This document shows, piece after piece, positions 34,106 through 42,185 of a DNA stretch of 60,929 bases. Location: positions 1-60,929 of the forward strand of contig JAHJLI010000100.1 in the NCBI GenBank assembly GCA_018821785.1. The letters are read 5' to 3'. Each line of letters begins with the position of its first letter. Positions within the stretch are counted from its first letter, which is position 1. A program made the translations under genes and the position numbers. This DNA is from Pseudomonadota bacterium (GTDB lineage: Bacteria; Desulfobacterota; Desulfobulbia; Desulfobulbales; Desulfocapsaceae). The notes beneath the pieces are model-generated. The model saw nothing but the letters and a program-made list of their open reading frames with translations, ran no database searches and had not been told where the DNA came from.

Positions 34106-35602
34106 TTACATCATCCTTCTCATCTGTTTCCAGGCCGCTATCGGATTGCGGCAGTATCGAGGCAACATCTTTGCCACACCGATCAGGTGCGACGCAGTCA
34201 ATCCCTTGAAGGCCTTATGTTTTACCCAGCTTCTCCAGGCATACCGCACCGCCTCTTCGAGATCATCAGCGCTCATACTTTCTGTTCTCACCACCGAGGA
34301 AAAATAACCATCCAGCTGTTCCCAATCGGTAACTTTGAGATGCCCACATTCGAGCAGTTCATCATAAATCCTGGTGCCCGGAAGGGGCGTCATTATAGAA
34401 AACTGTACCGATTCAGGATTGAGTCTTTTGGCTAGTTGCACGGTTTTCTCAACACTTGCTCTGGTTTCACCTGGGATGCCAAACATGAAGGTCAGATGAA
34501 TTTTAATACCCAATGATTTGGTAATCCGTATATTTTCTATCACCAGATTGAGATCCAGCTTTTTCCCCACCCTGGCAAGAAGATCCGGTTCAGCCGATTC
34601 CACGCCATACTTGACAGCCTTGAGTCCGGAGGCCGCCATTGCCTCAAGAATCTCCCTATCCATTAAGTCGGCCCTGGCCATTATAGCCCATGGCAGATCC
34701 AGGCCACGGCGGTTTTTTTCCCTGCAGAAGGCCAGCATCCGCCCCTTGCCTATATTGAAGGTGTCATCGTCAAAATAGATTGATTTATGTCCGTAAACTG
34801 AACAGACCTGTTCAATTTCATCGAGAATTTTCTCAGGTTGCCTTGGTCGATAGCTGTTGCCGTCCATCAGTTGCGGCCAAATACAGTAGCTACACGAATA
34901 GGGGCATCCTCTGCTGGCCCACATCTGCAAAGCGGGCTCCGGGATGTTTCCGGGATTATCAAAATAATTATCCATGGGCAGGAAATGTCTGGCAGGCCAG
35001 GGAAAGGCATCCGCGTCGCGTACGATCTGCGCCTTGCCGGTGGGGACAGCCTTGCCAGCCTGATCCCGATATATCAAGCCAGGCACCTCCAGCAAAGATT
35101 TGTCCTCGGCAAGAACCTTCACCATGTTCAACAATGTCAGCTCATATTCCCCAAGCAAAACGATGTCCACATCCAAATGTCTTTCAATGAACTCGGGATC
35201 CCCCATCGGGGCATGGGGACCACAAAAGACGAGCCGGGCAGGTTTATAGAGCTCCTGCACAATTTTATCGGCAATCTTGAGATCAGCAGTCAATGAAGGA
35301 GTCGAAACCTCTAGAACAATTATATCCGGACGAAAGTCATTTATTTTTTCGATGAACTGCGTATCGGAAAGGTGCGCGGCAATACCATCAACGAGAAGCA
35401 CTTCGAACTTTTCCTGCTCAAGAAAGGCAGTGGCATAGGCAAGCTGAAACGGAAAAGGCATGTAGCGGTTATTATCCACTTCAAAGTGTGGCCAGCGAGA
35501 ACCGGCTCTTACACCGTAAAATCCAGGCTTCTTCCATGGCGCATTTCCAAGAAAAATTTTCACAGGGACCATCTCTTTGTTAAATTGGACATCCACAGCC
35601 AT
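34106..35602 (-). CDS. B12-binding-type radical SAM enzyme
   Basis: 498 residues, with an alternative ATG about 10 codons in (MVPVKIFLGNAPW). The N-terminal domain is B12-binding-like (FEVLLVDGIAAHLSD, IIVLEVSTPSL, GDPEFIERHLDVDIVLLGEYELTL). The radical SAM motif is RGCPYSCSYCIWPQ, followed by KYGVESAEPDLL and FMFGIPGETRASVEKT. It differs from the 21545/43868 pair and is closer in look to hopanoid/BchE-type anaerobic modification enzymes. It sits directly after Wzt and before the membrane Fe-S protein. It likely modifies a lipid or glycolipid (inference). Confidence 0.9.
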   Translation of the reverse strand: MAVDVQFNKEMVPVKIFLGNAPWKKPGFYGVRAGSRWPHFEVDNNRYMPFPFQLAYATAFLEQEKFEVLLVDGIAAHLSDTQFIEKINDFRPDIIVLEVSTPSLTADLKIADKIVQELYKPARLVFCGPHAPMGDPEFIERHLDVDIVLLGEYELTLLNMVKVLAEDKSLLEVPGLIYRDQAGKAVPTGKAQIVRDADAFPWPARHFLPMDNYFDNPGNIPEPALQMWASRGCPYSCSYCIWPQLMDGNSYRPRQPEKILDEIEQVCSVYGHKSIYFDDDTFNIGKGRMLAFCREKNRRGLDLPWAIMARADLMDREILEAMAASGLKAVKYGVESAEPDLLARVGKKLDLNLVIENIRITKSLGIKIHLTFMFGIPGETRASVEKTVQLAKRLNPESVQFSIMTPLPGTRIYDELLECGHLKVTDWEQLDGYFSSVVRTESMSADDLEEAVRYAWRSWVKHKAFKGLTASHLIGVAKMLPRYCRNPIAAWKQMRRMM

Positions 35603-35668
35603 TTAAAGCTTTCATCCGCTCAACAGATCCGGATGGAGCAGTCGAGATACACAACTGTTTTTTATAAA

Positions 35669-36925
35669 CTACTTCCCGCCAAGATGCCAGGAAAACGGGC
35701 TAAAGGCGATCCCGCCGCCATCTTCCCGCCTGCTCTTCATGTGTATAACATACGACCACTGATGACAGTCGTAGGCGATATCGGTAAAAGAGCTGCGATA
35801 TTCATCAGGCCAGATACCAACAGTAATATAATAGTCGCCCTCCAGAAGATTCATTTTCTCATAGTGCAAAATGATCTCACCGTCTCCCTCCAGTTCGCCG
35901 AGATCGATACTTGCCCGGGAGGTGTTTGTTCCATGAACCCACAGCCCATCATTACGGAAAAACTGAACACGAAAGAGAGGGTTAGCAACTTTCCTGCTGC
36001 ACTGGAACCTGATCCGCACCTGCACCGCCTCCCCGGTATTAAAAGTGTCCTGCTGAAGACCGTCCCCGTCCAGCAAATCAACGCGGCGGATTGCAATCTC
36101 TTTGGTGTCGGTTCCATAAACATTTTCAGGATTAAAGGGATGGAGCGCCCTGGGTATCTTGTTCTGCTCACGTTCACAGATATCCCAGTAATCCTTGAGA
36201 ACCGTCTCTGTCTTGCCATCGTGCTGCACCCGACCACTTTTCAAAAAAATGACTCGCTGACAGATCGCCGAAACATCGCCCAGGTTGTGGGTGGCAATTA
36301 TGATGGTCTTGCCCTGACTCATAAAGCTTTTTACCTTGCCAAGACACTGCCGCTGAAAGACAATATCGCCAACCGAGAGGATTTCATCCATAAGGAGGAT
36401 ATCAAAATCCATATGCATGGCGATGGCAAAACCCAGTCGAATAACCATGCCCGTGGAGTAGGTATTCAGCGGATGATCTATATAATCACCGAGGCCGGAG
36501 AATGATATTATCTGATCAAGACGTTTCTTGATCTCCCTTTTGCGAAGACCATACAGGGCCCCCTTCAAAAAGATGTTCTGTCTGCCGGTCATTCGAGGAT
36601 GGAGGCCGCTCTGGATATCCAGCACCGCAGAGATACGCCCCCGCATCTCCACCGCGCCGTGACTGGGGCTGACGATGCCGGCCAGGATCCTCAGAAGAGT
36701 ACTCTTGCCGGAACCGTTCCTGCCAATCAGGCCCAGACACTCTCCCTCGGTGACATCAAAGGTGATATCATCCAGGGCAGTGCTCCTTTTTTCCTCCGAC
36801 GCATCACCAGCAGATCGACGGAAGAAGCTGGAGAGAACGGATGCACGGGAATTATACGCCCGGTAGGACTTGGAAATATTTTTTACGACTACCTGTACCT
36901 TGGTTGCATCCACAATTTCTCTCAC
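35669..36925 (-). CDS. Polysaccharide ABC exporter ATPase with Wzt C-terminal domain
   Basis: 418 residues from a GTG at 36925 (a second GTG lies four codons on). The ATPase half has Walker A GRNGSGKST, the Wzt-style signature TYSTGMVIRLGFA, Walker B ILLMDEILSVGD and a His in IATHN. The C-terminal ~150 residues form a Wzt carbohydrate-binding-type beta domain (FNTGEAVQVRIRFQCS, WVHGTNTSRASID). In known systems this domain recognises the modified non-reducing end of the chain before export. Together with the next-upstream permease it would export an undecaprenyl-linked glycan across the inner membrane. Confidence 0.94.
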   Translation of the reverse strand: MREIVDATKVQVVVKNISKSYRAYNSRASVLSSFFRRSAGDASEEKRSTALDDITFDVTEGECLGLIGRNGSGKSTLLRILAGIVSPSHGAVEMRGRISAVLDIQSGLHPRMTGRQNIFLKGALYGLRKREIKKRLDQIISFSGLGDYIDHPLNTYSTGMVIRLGFAIAMHMDFDILLMDEILSVGDIVFQRQCLGKVKSFMSQGKTIIIATHNLGDVSAICQRVIFLKSGRVQHDGKTETVLKDYWDICEREQNKIPRALHPFNPENVYGTDTKEIAIRRVDLLDGDGLQQDTFNTGEAVQVRIRFQCSRKVANPLFRVQFFRNDGLWVHGTNTSRASIDLGELEGDGEIILHYEKMNLLEGDYYITVGIWPDEYRSSFTDIAYDCHQWSYVIHMKSRREDGGGIAFSPFSWHLGGK

Positions 36926-36945
36926 ATATCTCTCAGATGGAGGGG

Positions 36946-37758
36946 CTACACCCAGTCAACGACTTCTTTGTATGTCCTCTGGTAAAACACAGTCCCGGCA
37001 GCCAGTACAACAAGCGTATGAAGAGAAAAAAATATGATATCAACCAGGTGGGGTATCCTTTGAAAAAGCAGTAAATCTCTATAGATGGCAGTAAGACTGA
37101 CAAGAGGGTTCAACCAGGGCAGCGTCAAATACCAGGGAAGGTTATCAACCGCAAACACGATCGGAGAGGCAAAAAACCAGATCGTCAACATAGCCATTGT
37201 CAAATGTGAAATGTCCCGGATAAAGACATTCGCAGTTGAAATAAGCATGGCAAGTCCCCAGCAGAAGAGGATCTGTGCCGGCAGAGCGAATACAATGAGC
37301 AGAAAGAAAGGATTAATCTCATGGACAAAAAACAGCTTCACCGCCATGAAGACGATGATCGCGTAAAGACCCGAGACAGTGGCAGAAATTACGATATGAA
37401 GGGGAAGAATATGCAGTGGTATATTATGATGTCTCACCAGATGAGCCTGATCGAGAAGGACCGTTGAGCCCCGCTGCACCGACTCCTGGATGACAAACCA
37501 AGGCAACATCCCGGCGAATACATACAGGCCAAATTGAGAAGTGCTGCCGGCACTGCCATTTTCCGGTGGAATAACCGAGGAAAAGATAAGTACGTATATC
37601 CCGGCCATGACAAGCGGCTTTATCATGGCCCAGAGAAAACCGAGCATTGAGCCGAGATACTGACTTCGAAAATCATAAACGGATAGCGTCCAGATAAGAA
37701 AACGGCTTTCCAGTAATTCTTTCAGTATATGCACAAACCTACCTCTGCGCTGCCGCAC
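36946..37758 (-). CDS. ABC-2 type polysaccharide exporter permease (Wzm-like)
   Basis: 270 residues from GTG 37758; a GTG eight codons on (37734) has a better Shine-Dalgarno (GAGGTAGG) and may be the real start. It has the family-typical opening VYDFRSQYLGSMLGFLWAMIKPL and six predicted membrane helices. It is the membrane partner of the ATPase 20 bases downstream. The gene begins 7 bases after the sulfotransferase stop, so modification and export are probably expressed together. Confidence 0.92.
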   Translation of the reverse strand: MRQRRGRFVHILKELLESRFLIWTLSVYDFRSQYLGSMLGFLWAMIKPLVMAGIYVLIFSSVIPPENGSAGSTSQFGLYVFAGMLPWFVIQESVQRGSTVLLDQAHLVRHHNIPLHILPLHIVISATVSGLYAIIVFMAVKLFFVHEINPFFLLIVFALPAQILFCWGLAMLISTANVFIRDISHLTMAMLTIWFFASPIVFAVDNLPWYLTLPWLNPLVSLTAIYRDLLLFQRIPHLVDIIFFSLHTLVVLAAGTVFYQRTYKEVVDWV

Positions 37759-37765
37759 CGCTCCA

Positions 37766-38605
37766 TCAATATAAGTCCGTCATTTTCCCCTCGTACAACT
37801 GAGTCATGAGAGGCTCCATTTTTGCCTTCTGGGCAAAGTCAAAAAAAACCGGTGCATTGCGGTAGTTGTACCTCCTGCCTCTGTTGATCATTGCCGGCGC
37901 AGCATTAAGCCCGGCGGTTGCAGAAACGCCCAGATACTCTGCAAGACAAACTATTGAGTCTTGCGGATTTCCCAGGAGGTCTTCATAAAACAGCTCGTGT
38001 ATATCTACATCATTCTTTGCATATGCCATAGCCCTTTTCACATAACATTTCCATAACATCAGACACCCTTCCAGCTCCTGGCAGAGGGGCGAATAGTGTG
38101 GATGCAAGGAACCTTCAGGTCGGGTCGTTTCCCTCTTCCACAAACTTACCGCGACATCGATGCCGTTTCGAATGACATGAACGACCCTGGCCCCTGGAAA
38201 GAGCTCGAGAAAAATCGGCAGAGTAAAGGTATTTCTGGGGTCTTTGAAGCCCCACCCCTGTACCGCAGGAACCAACGAGACTTCCTGTTCCATCCCTGAA
38301 TCGCCCCAAAACAACTGGATAAATCTCTCATCGACGATCGATTCAACAATTCTCGCGGCCCGCCACCTCCGGTGTTCATCACCCAGGAAAGAGCTGAGGC
38401 GATCCACATCATCCCAGCGACAGTTATCCTGCAAGAACAGCTGCTCATTGAGCACCTGAAAACATAAGGATTCATTGTTGTCATCCTTGACGCTCCCCCA
38501 GAAAAACCCCATCTTCTCAAGAAGACGACTCACCAGACTGGTGCCGGAACGATGCATGCCTATTATTATCACCGGTGGTGAAACTACTCTCTTTATCATG
38601 GGCAT
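37766..38605 (-). CDS. PAPS-dependent sulfotransferase
   Basis: 279 residues. The 5'-phosphosulfate-binding loop is IIIGMHRSGTSLVSRLLEKM near 13-32, and the 3'-phosphate-binding segment is VHVIRNGIDVAVSLWKR in the middle. Later residues match the Sulfotransfer_1/3 fold. It would transfer sulfate from PAPS to a glycan or lipid hydroxyl in the cytoplasm. The open frame continues upstream without a start codon into the 105-bp repeat, and the chosen ATG has no clear ribosome site. APS kinase encoded at 41454 could supply PAPS. Confidence 0.88.
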   Translation of the reverse strand: MPMIKRVVSPPVIIIGMHRSGTSLVSRLLEKMGFFWGSVKDDNNESLCFQVLNEQLFLQDNCRWDDVDRLSSFLGDEHRRWRAARIVESIVDERFIQLFWGDSGMEQEVSLVPAVQGWGFKDPRNTFTLPIFLELFPGARVVHVIRNGIDVAVSLWKRETTRPEGSLHPHYSPLCQELEGCLMLWKCYVKRAMAYAKNDVDIHELFYEDLLGNPQDSIVCLAEYLGVSATAGLNAAPAMINRGRRYNYRNAPVFFDFAQKAKMEPLMTQLYEGKMTDLY

Positions 38606-38704
38606 GAAAGCGTCATTGCGGCTATCGTCTTCCTCGATGTTGCATGTCCATCCCCCTCCGTCAACCTCTCTGCCAGACTGCAGATCAGCATCGATTCCTC
38701 CACC

Positions 38705-38809
38705 TAGGAGCCGTTAGGAAATAACTAGGCCATTTATAACCATTTCCTTATGGTTCCTTATGCCGTTCCAAGCATTTCTCCGGCCATGTTATTTTTTTAC
38801 AACGGTTTA
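38705..38809. repeat. 105-bp hairpin repeat, copy A
   Basis: Same length as copy B (47554-47658) and matching it at about 80 of 105 ungapped positions. It begins TAGGAGCCGTTAGGAAAT and has the partly complementary ATTTCCTTATGGTTCCT about 20 bases on, forming a hairpin. The right end AACGGTTTA includes the stop codon (38809-38807) of the MORN gene when read on the minus strand. It lies in the gap before the sulfotransferase gene. Confidence 0.8.
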
Positions 38810-39535
38810 TTTTGCCTCTTTAACAATATTTCCTTTCTCTACTTTTCCACAGACTTCACTGCCGTCCCGATGAATTTCACAGCCCACTCCAGTCAGCACA
38901 CCATTGTCCCAGAAACCGGTTATTACGTTTTTATCAGGTAAAACCATGGTCCCTTTGCCCTGAAATTTTCCCATTTTCCACTCGCCCGAATACCGGCGTC
39001 CGTCCGGCCAGGCCATTGTGCCATTCCCTTCAAAGGATTCTTCGGCGAACTCTCCGACATATATCTGACCATCCGGTGTGGTCATGGTGCCATAATTCCC
39101 TACTTTACCATTTTCGAAACTGCCTATGAAGGAACCTCCTTCCTTAAATACCATTTTTCCCTTCCCGCTGGGTACCCCATCAACGAATTGCCCTGTGAAA
39201 ACATCGCCATTGGGGGTTGTAATGGTCCCTTCGCCGTTGTATTTGCTGAGACTGAATTGACCAATATATATCCGGCCGTCTGGGTAAACCTCAACCCCAC
39301 AGCCGTTCCATGCTCCTTCGGCAAACTCTCCTATGTATTTATTGCCATTTGGTAAATGGGCAATGCCATAGCCATTTGGTTTCCCTTCCTTCCAGGTGCC
39401 TTGGTACTTATGCCCGTCCGGCATTTCAAACTTACCAAAGCCGTCCTCACAGTTCCCTTCAATGCATTCTGCATGGGATAACAGGGGCATCAAGACAACC
39501 AGCGCCAGTATGGCCAACCCTTTCAATATTCTCAT
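38807..39535 (-). CDS. Exported MORN-repeat protein
   Basis: 242 residues; AGGAGG lies just before the ATG. A signal peptide ends LLSHA. The rest is eight regular ~23-residue MORN repeats of the form Y-x-G-x-(F/W)-x5-G-x-G-x-M-x-x-P-(D/N)-G, for example KYIGEFAEGAWNGCG, with a partial repeat at the N-terminus. MORN repeats form an elongated beta sheet and often mediate binding to lipids or proteins. A periplasmic scaffold or glycan-binding role is possible; no enzyme motif is present. It is the first gene of the long minus-strand series. Confidence 0.9.
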   Translation of the reverse strand: MRILKGLAILALVVLMPLLSHAECIEGNCEDGFGKFEMPDGHKYQGTWKEGKPNGYGIAHLPNGNKYIGEFAEGAWNGCGVEVYPDGRIYIGQFSLSKYNGEGTITTPNGDVFTGQFVDGVPSGKGKMVFKEGGSFIGSFENGKVGNYGTMTTPDGQIYVGEFAEESFEGNGTMAWPDGRRYSGEWKMGKFQGKGTMVLPDKNVITGFWDNGVLTGVGCEIHRDGSEVCGKVEKGNIVKEAK

Positions 39536-39767
39536 TCTGTATCCTCCTGTTCTACATGTTATTAGATATCAGGTTATGCTAACATACCCACCTGAAATTT
39601 CGATTTGTTTTAGTAATTATTTCCACATTCTTTCTCAGTTGCCTTTACAGTTCTACAATTGTTTCTATTGTTTTCAGGCGGTTTGCCTGATACTCTGACC
39701 GTGCAGGGCGGTGATAATATTTGACCCCGGCGATTTTCTTTAACCGCAAAACCCGAAACCAAAGCAT

Positions 39768-41369
39768 ATGTCGACTCTACGTTTCCATACCCTTTCCGTT
39801 GCTCTAGCCATTCTTCTCCGGCTGTTTTTCTCTGACCATTGCCTGGCAGCGCCCGAAGCGGTAAACACAAACCAGGAAAGACCCAATATCGTTTTCATCT
39901 GGATCGATACCCTCAGGGCCGACAGTCTCGGCTGTTATGGTTACGAAAGAGACACCTCCCCGCATATCGATCAGCTAGCCAAGGAGTCGACTCTTTTTTT
40001 CAACAATTTTACGCCCCACACCGTAACTCTCTCCAGTTTCATGTCAATTATCACTGGACTCTACCCTTTTTCCCACGGAGTATTGCATATCGCCAAGGAC
40101 TTTCTTTCTCCCAAAGTGAAAACACTGGCTGAAATTCTCAAGATGAATGGCTACACAACATTCTGGTATGGCCCAAATGGTGATCCCCACCTGGATCCGG
40201 CGGTTGGTTTCGGCCGGGGTTTTGATGTCCTGGGTGTATTTGACAATAATCTCTCTGTGGGAAGAGCAAAGATTTTGAGGGTAATTGAGCAGCATAAAAA
40301 CGAGAATTTCTTCATCAACTTCCACTCGTATTTTGTTCATGCCCCCTATATCCCTTCAGCACAGTACAAATATCGTTTTACCAAACAAAAATCCGTCGGG
40401 TTGACGGAAAGTTACGAAGAACTCGAAAAAGCCACGGTTGAGGTAATCAAAAAGGGGGTCTTTAATCAAGAAAAATTCGCCTATACAATTTTGGGGGCTG
40501 AGTTGAGCCAGGAAATGGCAACAGCCAATCTCTTCGATCCTGACTACGAAATTGCAACCAGGAAAGTAAAAAGCTTTCTTCAGAGAAAAAACGAAGTCCA
40601 CAAGTACGATAATATCTTCAGTCAGGTATATGAACTGGGCATCAAACCCAGAGACAAGGAGAATATCACCTACGCCAAAAGCCTTTACGATGCAGGAATC
40701 CTAGAATTCGACACCGAAATTGTCGGCCCGGTCATTAACAAACTCAAGGAGCTCGGTCTCTACGAAAACACCATGATCATCATCTGCGCCGACCATGGCG
40801 AAGAATTCGGAGAACACGGTGGCTCAGGTCATGGAAGGAGTCTCTACGAGGAAGTCACCCGGGTCCCTCTAATAATTAAGACGACAGGTAAGACGAAAGC
40901 AAAAATTATCAGAGAACTCAGTCAAACAGTTGATATCCTGCCGACCATTTTAGGCCTTTTGCACATCGACCCTCCATATAACAGCCAGGGGGTCAACTTC
41001 GCTCCGCTTATAAATGAAACTGGTCCGTTGGTGTCGAGAAAGTACATCTATGGCCAGATGCCTTACTACAGTTCAATCCGCACCGACACATGGAAGATGC
41101 ATATCTTTAAGGGATATCAATCTTTTCCCTTGCTACCAGTCTCCCTGAAAACCCTGATTTTCGGCAGAAAAGAGCTGTTTAACCTGCAAAAGGACCCGGG
41201 GGAAACGAACAACCTCTATTACCGGCAGAACGATATCAGGGATGAACTCTCCATGCAGTTCGAGGAGTGGGAACAAGGGCTTAAGGACTATCAAGACAAA
41301 AACTATTACTTCAAACCCAATATTGACGAGAGAACGAAGGCGAAAATTAAAAAGACCGGCTATTGGTGA
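39768..41369 (+). CDS. Sulfatase-like hydrolase with Thr nucleophile position
   Basis: 533 residues with a signal peptide (about 1-27). It keeps the first metal Asp: D47 in IWIDTLRADSLGCYGY. The nucleophile position is Thr87 (TLSSFMSIITG), and CADHGEEFGEHGGSGHG gives the later Asp-His pair and following His. It is thus the most intact member of the Thr-type group here and could act as a phosphoesterase or transferase; a formylglycine sulfatase is unlikely without Cys/Ser at that position. It ends KIKKTGYW. The upstream region lacks an obvious Shine-Dalgarno. It precedes the APS kinase gene on the same strand. Confidence 0.87.
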   Translation: MSTLRFHTLSVALAILLRLFFSDHCLAAPEAVNTNQERPNIVFIWIDTLRADSLGCYGYERDTSPHIDQLAKESTLFFNNFTPHTVTLSSFMSIITGLYPFSHGVLHIAKDFLSPKVKTLAEILKMNGYTTFWYGPNGDPHLDPAVGFGRGFDVLGVFDNNLSVGRAKILRVIEQHKNENFFINFHSYFVHAPYIPSAQYKYRFTKQKSVGLTESYEELEKATVEVIKKGVFNQEKFAYTILGAELSQEMATANLFDPDYEIATRKVKSFLQRKNEVHKYDNIFSQVYELGIKPRDKENITYAKSLYDAGILEFDTEIVGPVINKLKELGLYENTMIIICADHGEEFGEHGGSGHGRSLYEEVTRVPLIIKTTGKTKAKIIRELSQTVDILPTILGLLHIDPPYNSQGVNFAPLINETGPLVSRKYIYGQMPYYSSIRTDTWKMHIFKGYQSFPLLPVSLKTLIFGRKELFNLQKDPGETNNLYYRQNDIRDELSMQFEEWEQGLKDYQDKNYYFKPNIDERTKAKIKKTGYW

Positions 41370-41392
41370 TGCTCCATTAAATCGTAGTAATG

Positions 41393-41423
41393 CTTTCGTT
41401 GCACCAACGAAGGTTTGTGCAAC
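41393..41423 (+). promoter_or_regulatory. Overlapping alternative hairpins before the APS kinase gene
   Basis: CTTTCGTTG pairs with CAACGAAGG (41393-41413, one G-U pair). Alternatively, GTTGCAC pairs with GTGCAAC (41398-41423). The two share bases, so only one can form. An AT-rich stretch with a T-run follows at about 41437. This could be a terminator or attenuator between the sulfatase-like gene and cysC; function is inferred. Confidence 0.35.
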
Positions 41424-41453
41424 TGATTTATAAATATTTTTTGTGATAATTCC

Positions 41454-42059
41454 ATGAATAGTAGCTCAGAAAGTACGCACATTTTTTGGCACCATGCTAC
41501 AGTGACAAGACCACGTCGGGAAAGTCTCAATAGACATAAGGGCGTTGTGCTATGGTTTACTGGTTTACCGGGGTCTGGTAAATCAACGCTGGCACATACT
41601 GTGGAGGAGACACTTCATGGACAGGGATGTAGAACCTTTGTCCTTGACGGTGACAATATTAGACATGGTTTGTGTCAAGATTTAAATTTTTCCGACAAAG
41701 ACCGATCAGAAAATAACCGTCGAGTTGGTGAAGTATGCAAACTTTTCGTTAATGCCGGAGTAATAGTTTTAGCAGCTTTTGTGTCACCATTCAAAAAAGA
41801 TAGGCTTTTCATACGTAACTTAATTGGATGTGATGATTTTATAGAAATTTTCTGTGATTGCTCAGTTAAAATTTGTGAGCAAAGAGATAGCAAAGGGTTA
41901 TACAAAAAAGCTCGAAAGGGTCTGATCCCAAACTTCACAGGTGTCTCATCTCGGTATGAAACGCCAACTGCAGAATTAATTATTGACACAGGTAACGAAA
42001 CTTTGAGTGGCTGTGCTGATAAGGTTTGTAATTATTTAAAGATGCGCAATATAGTTTGA
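41454..42059 (+). CDS. cysC: Adenylylsulfate (APS) kinase
   Basis: 201 residues, full length for CysC. It opens IFWHHATVTRPRRESLNRHKG like other APS kinases. The P-loop is GLPGSGKST, followed by VLDGDNIRHGL and DLNFSDKDRSENNRR, the APS-binding signature. It phosphorylates APS to PAPS, the sulfate donor for the sulfotransferase at 37766-38605. There is no sulfate adenylyltransferase gene in the window, so APS must come from elsewhere (in a sulfate reducer it is already abundant). The gene is visibly richer in A+T than its neighbours, and the start lacks a clear Shine-Dalgarno, suggesting separate acquisition. Confidence 0.96.
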   Translation: MNSSSESTHIFWHHATVTRPRRESLNRHKGVVLWFTGLPGSGKSTLAHTVEETLHGQGCRTFVLDGDNIRHGLCQDLNFSDKDRSENNRRVGEVCKLFVNAGVIVLAAFVSPFKKDRLFIRNLIGCDDFIEIFCDCSVKICEQRDSKGLYKKARKGLIPNFTGVSSRYETPTAELIIDTGNETLSGCADKVCNYLKMRNIV

Positions 42060-42070
42060 GATACATTCAA

Positions 42071-42088
42071 TCGAGATAGCTATCTCGA
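42071..42088. repeat. 18-bp perfect palindrome between convergent genes
   Basis: TCGAGATAGCTATCTCGA reads the same on both strands and lies 12 bases after the cysC stop, between convergent genes. It could form a 7-bp hairpin with a 4-base loop, but no T-run follows on either side, so terminator function is uncertain. Its core ATAGCTAT also occurs twice before the gene at 53432. Confidence 0.5.
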
Positions 42089-42185
42089 CTCCTATGCGGA
42101 CAGGCTCATCTGACCCACTCAGGTTCCCACATAGGTGGCCATACTCAGGTTCTCATGGACCTCGGCCTGGGCCTTGAAAGCGAAA

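Noticed and set aside
38807-39535. Tandem periodicity that could suggest a CRISPR or DNA satellite
   Set aside because: The period is explained by eight 23-residue MORN repeats in one coding frame, and the DNA repeats are not identical.
39610-39870. 86-residue open frame on the minus strand
   Set aside because: It overlaps the signal peptide of the sulfatase-like gene and has no supporting features.
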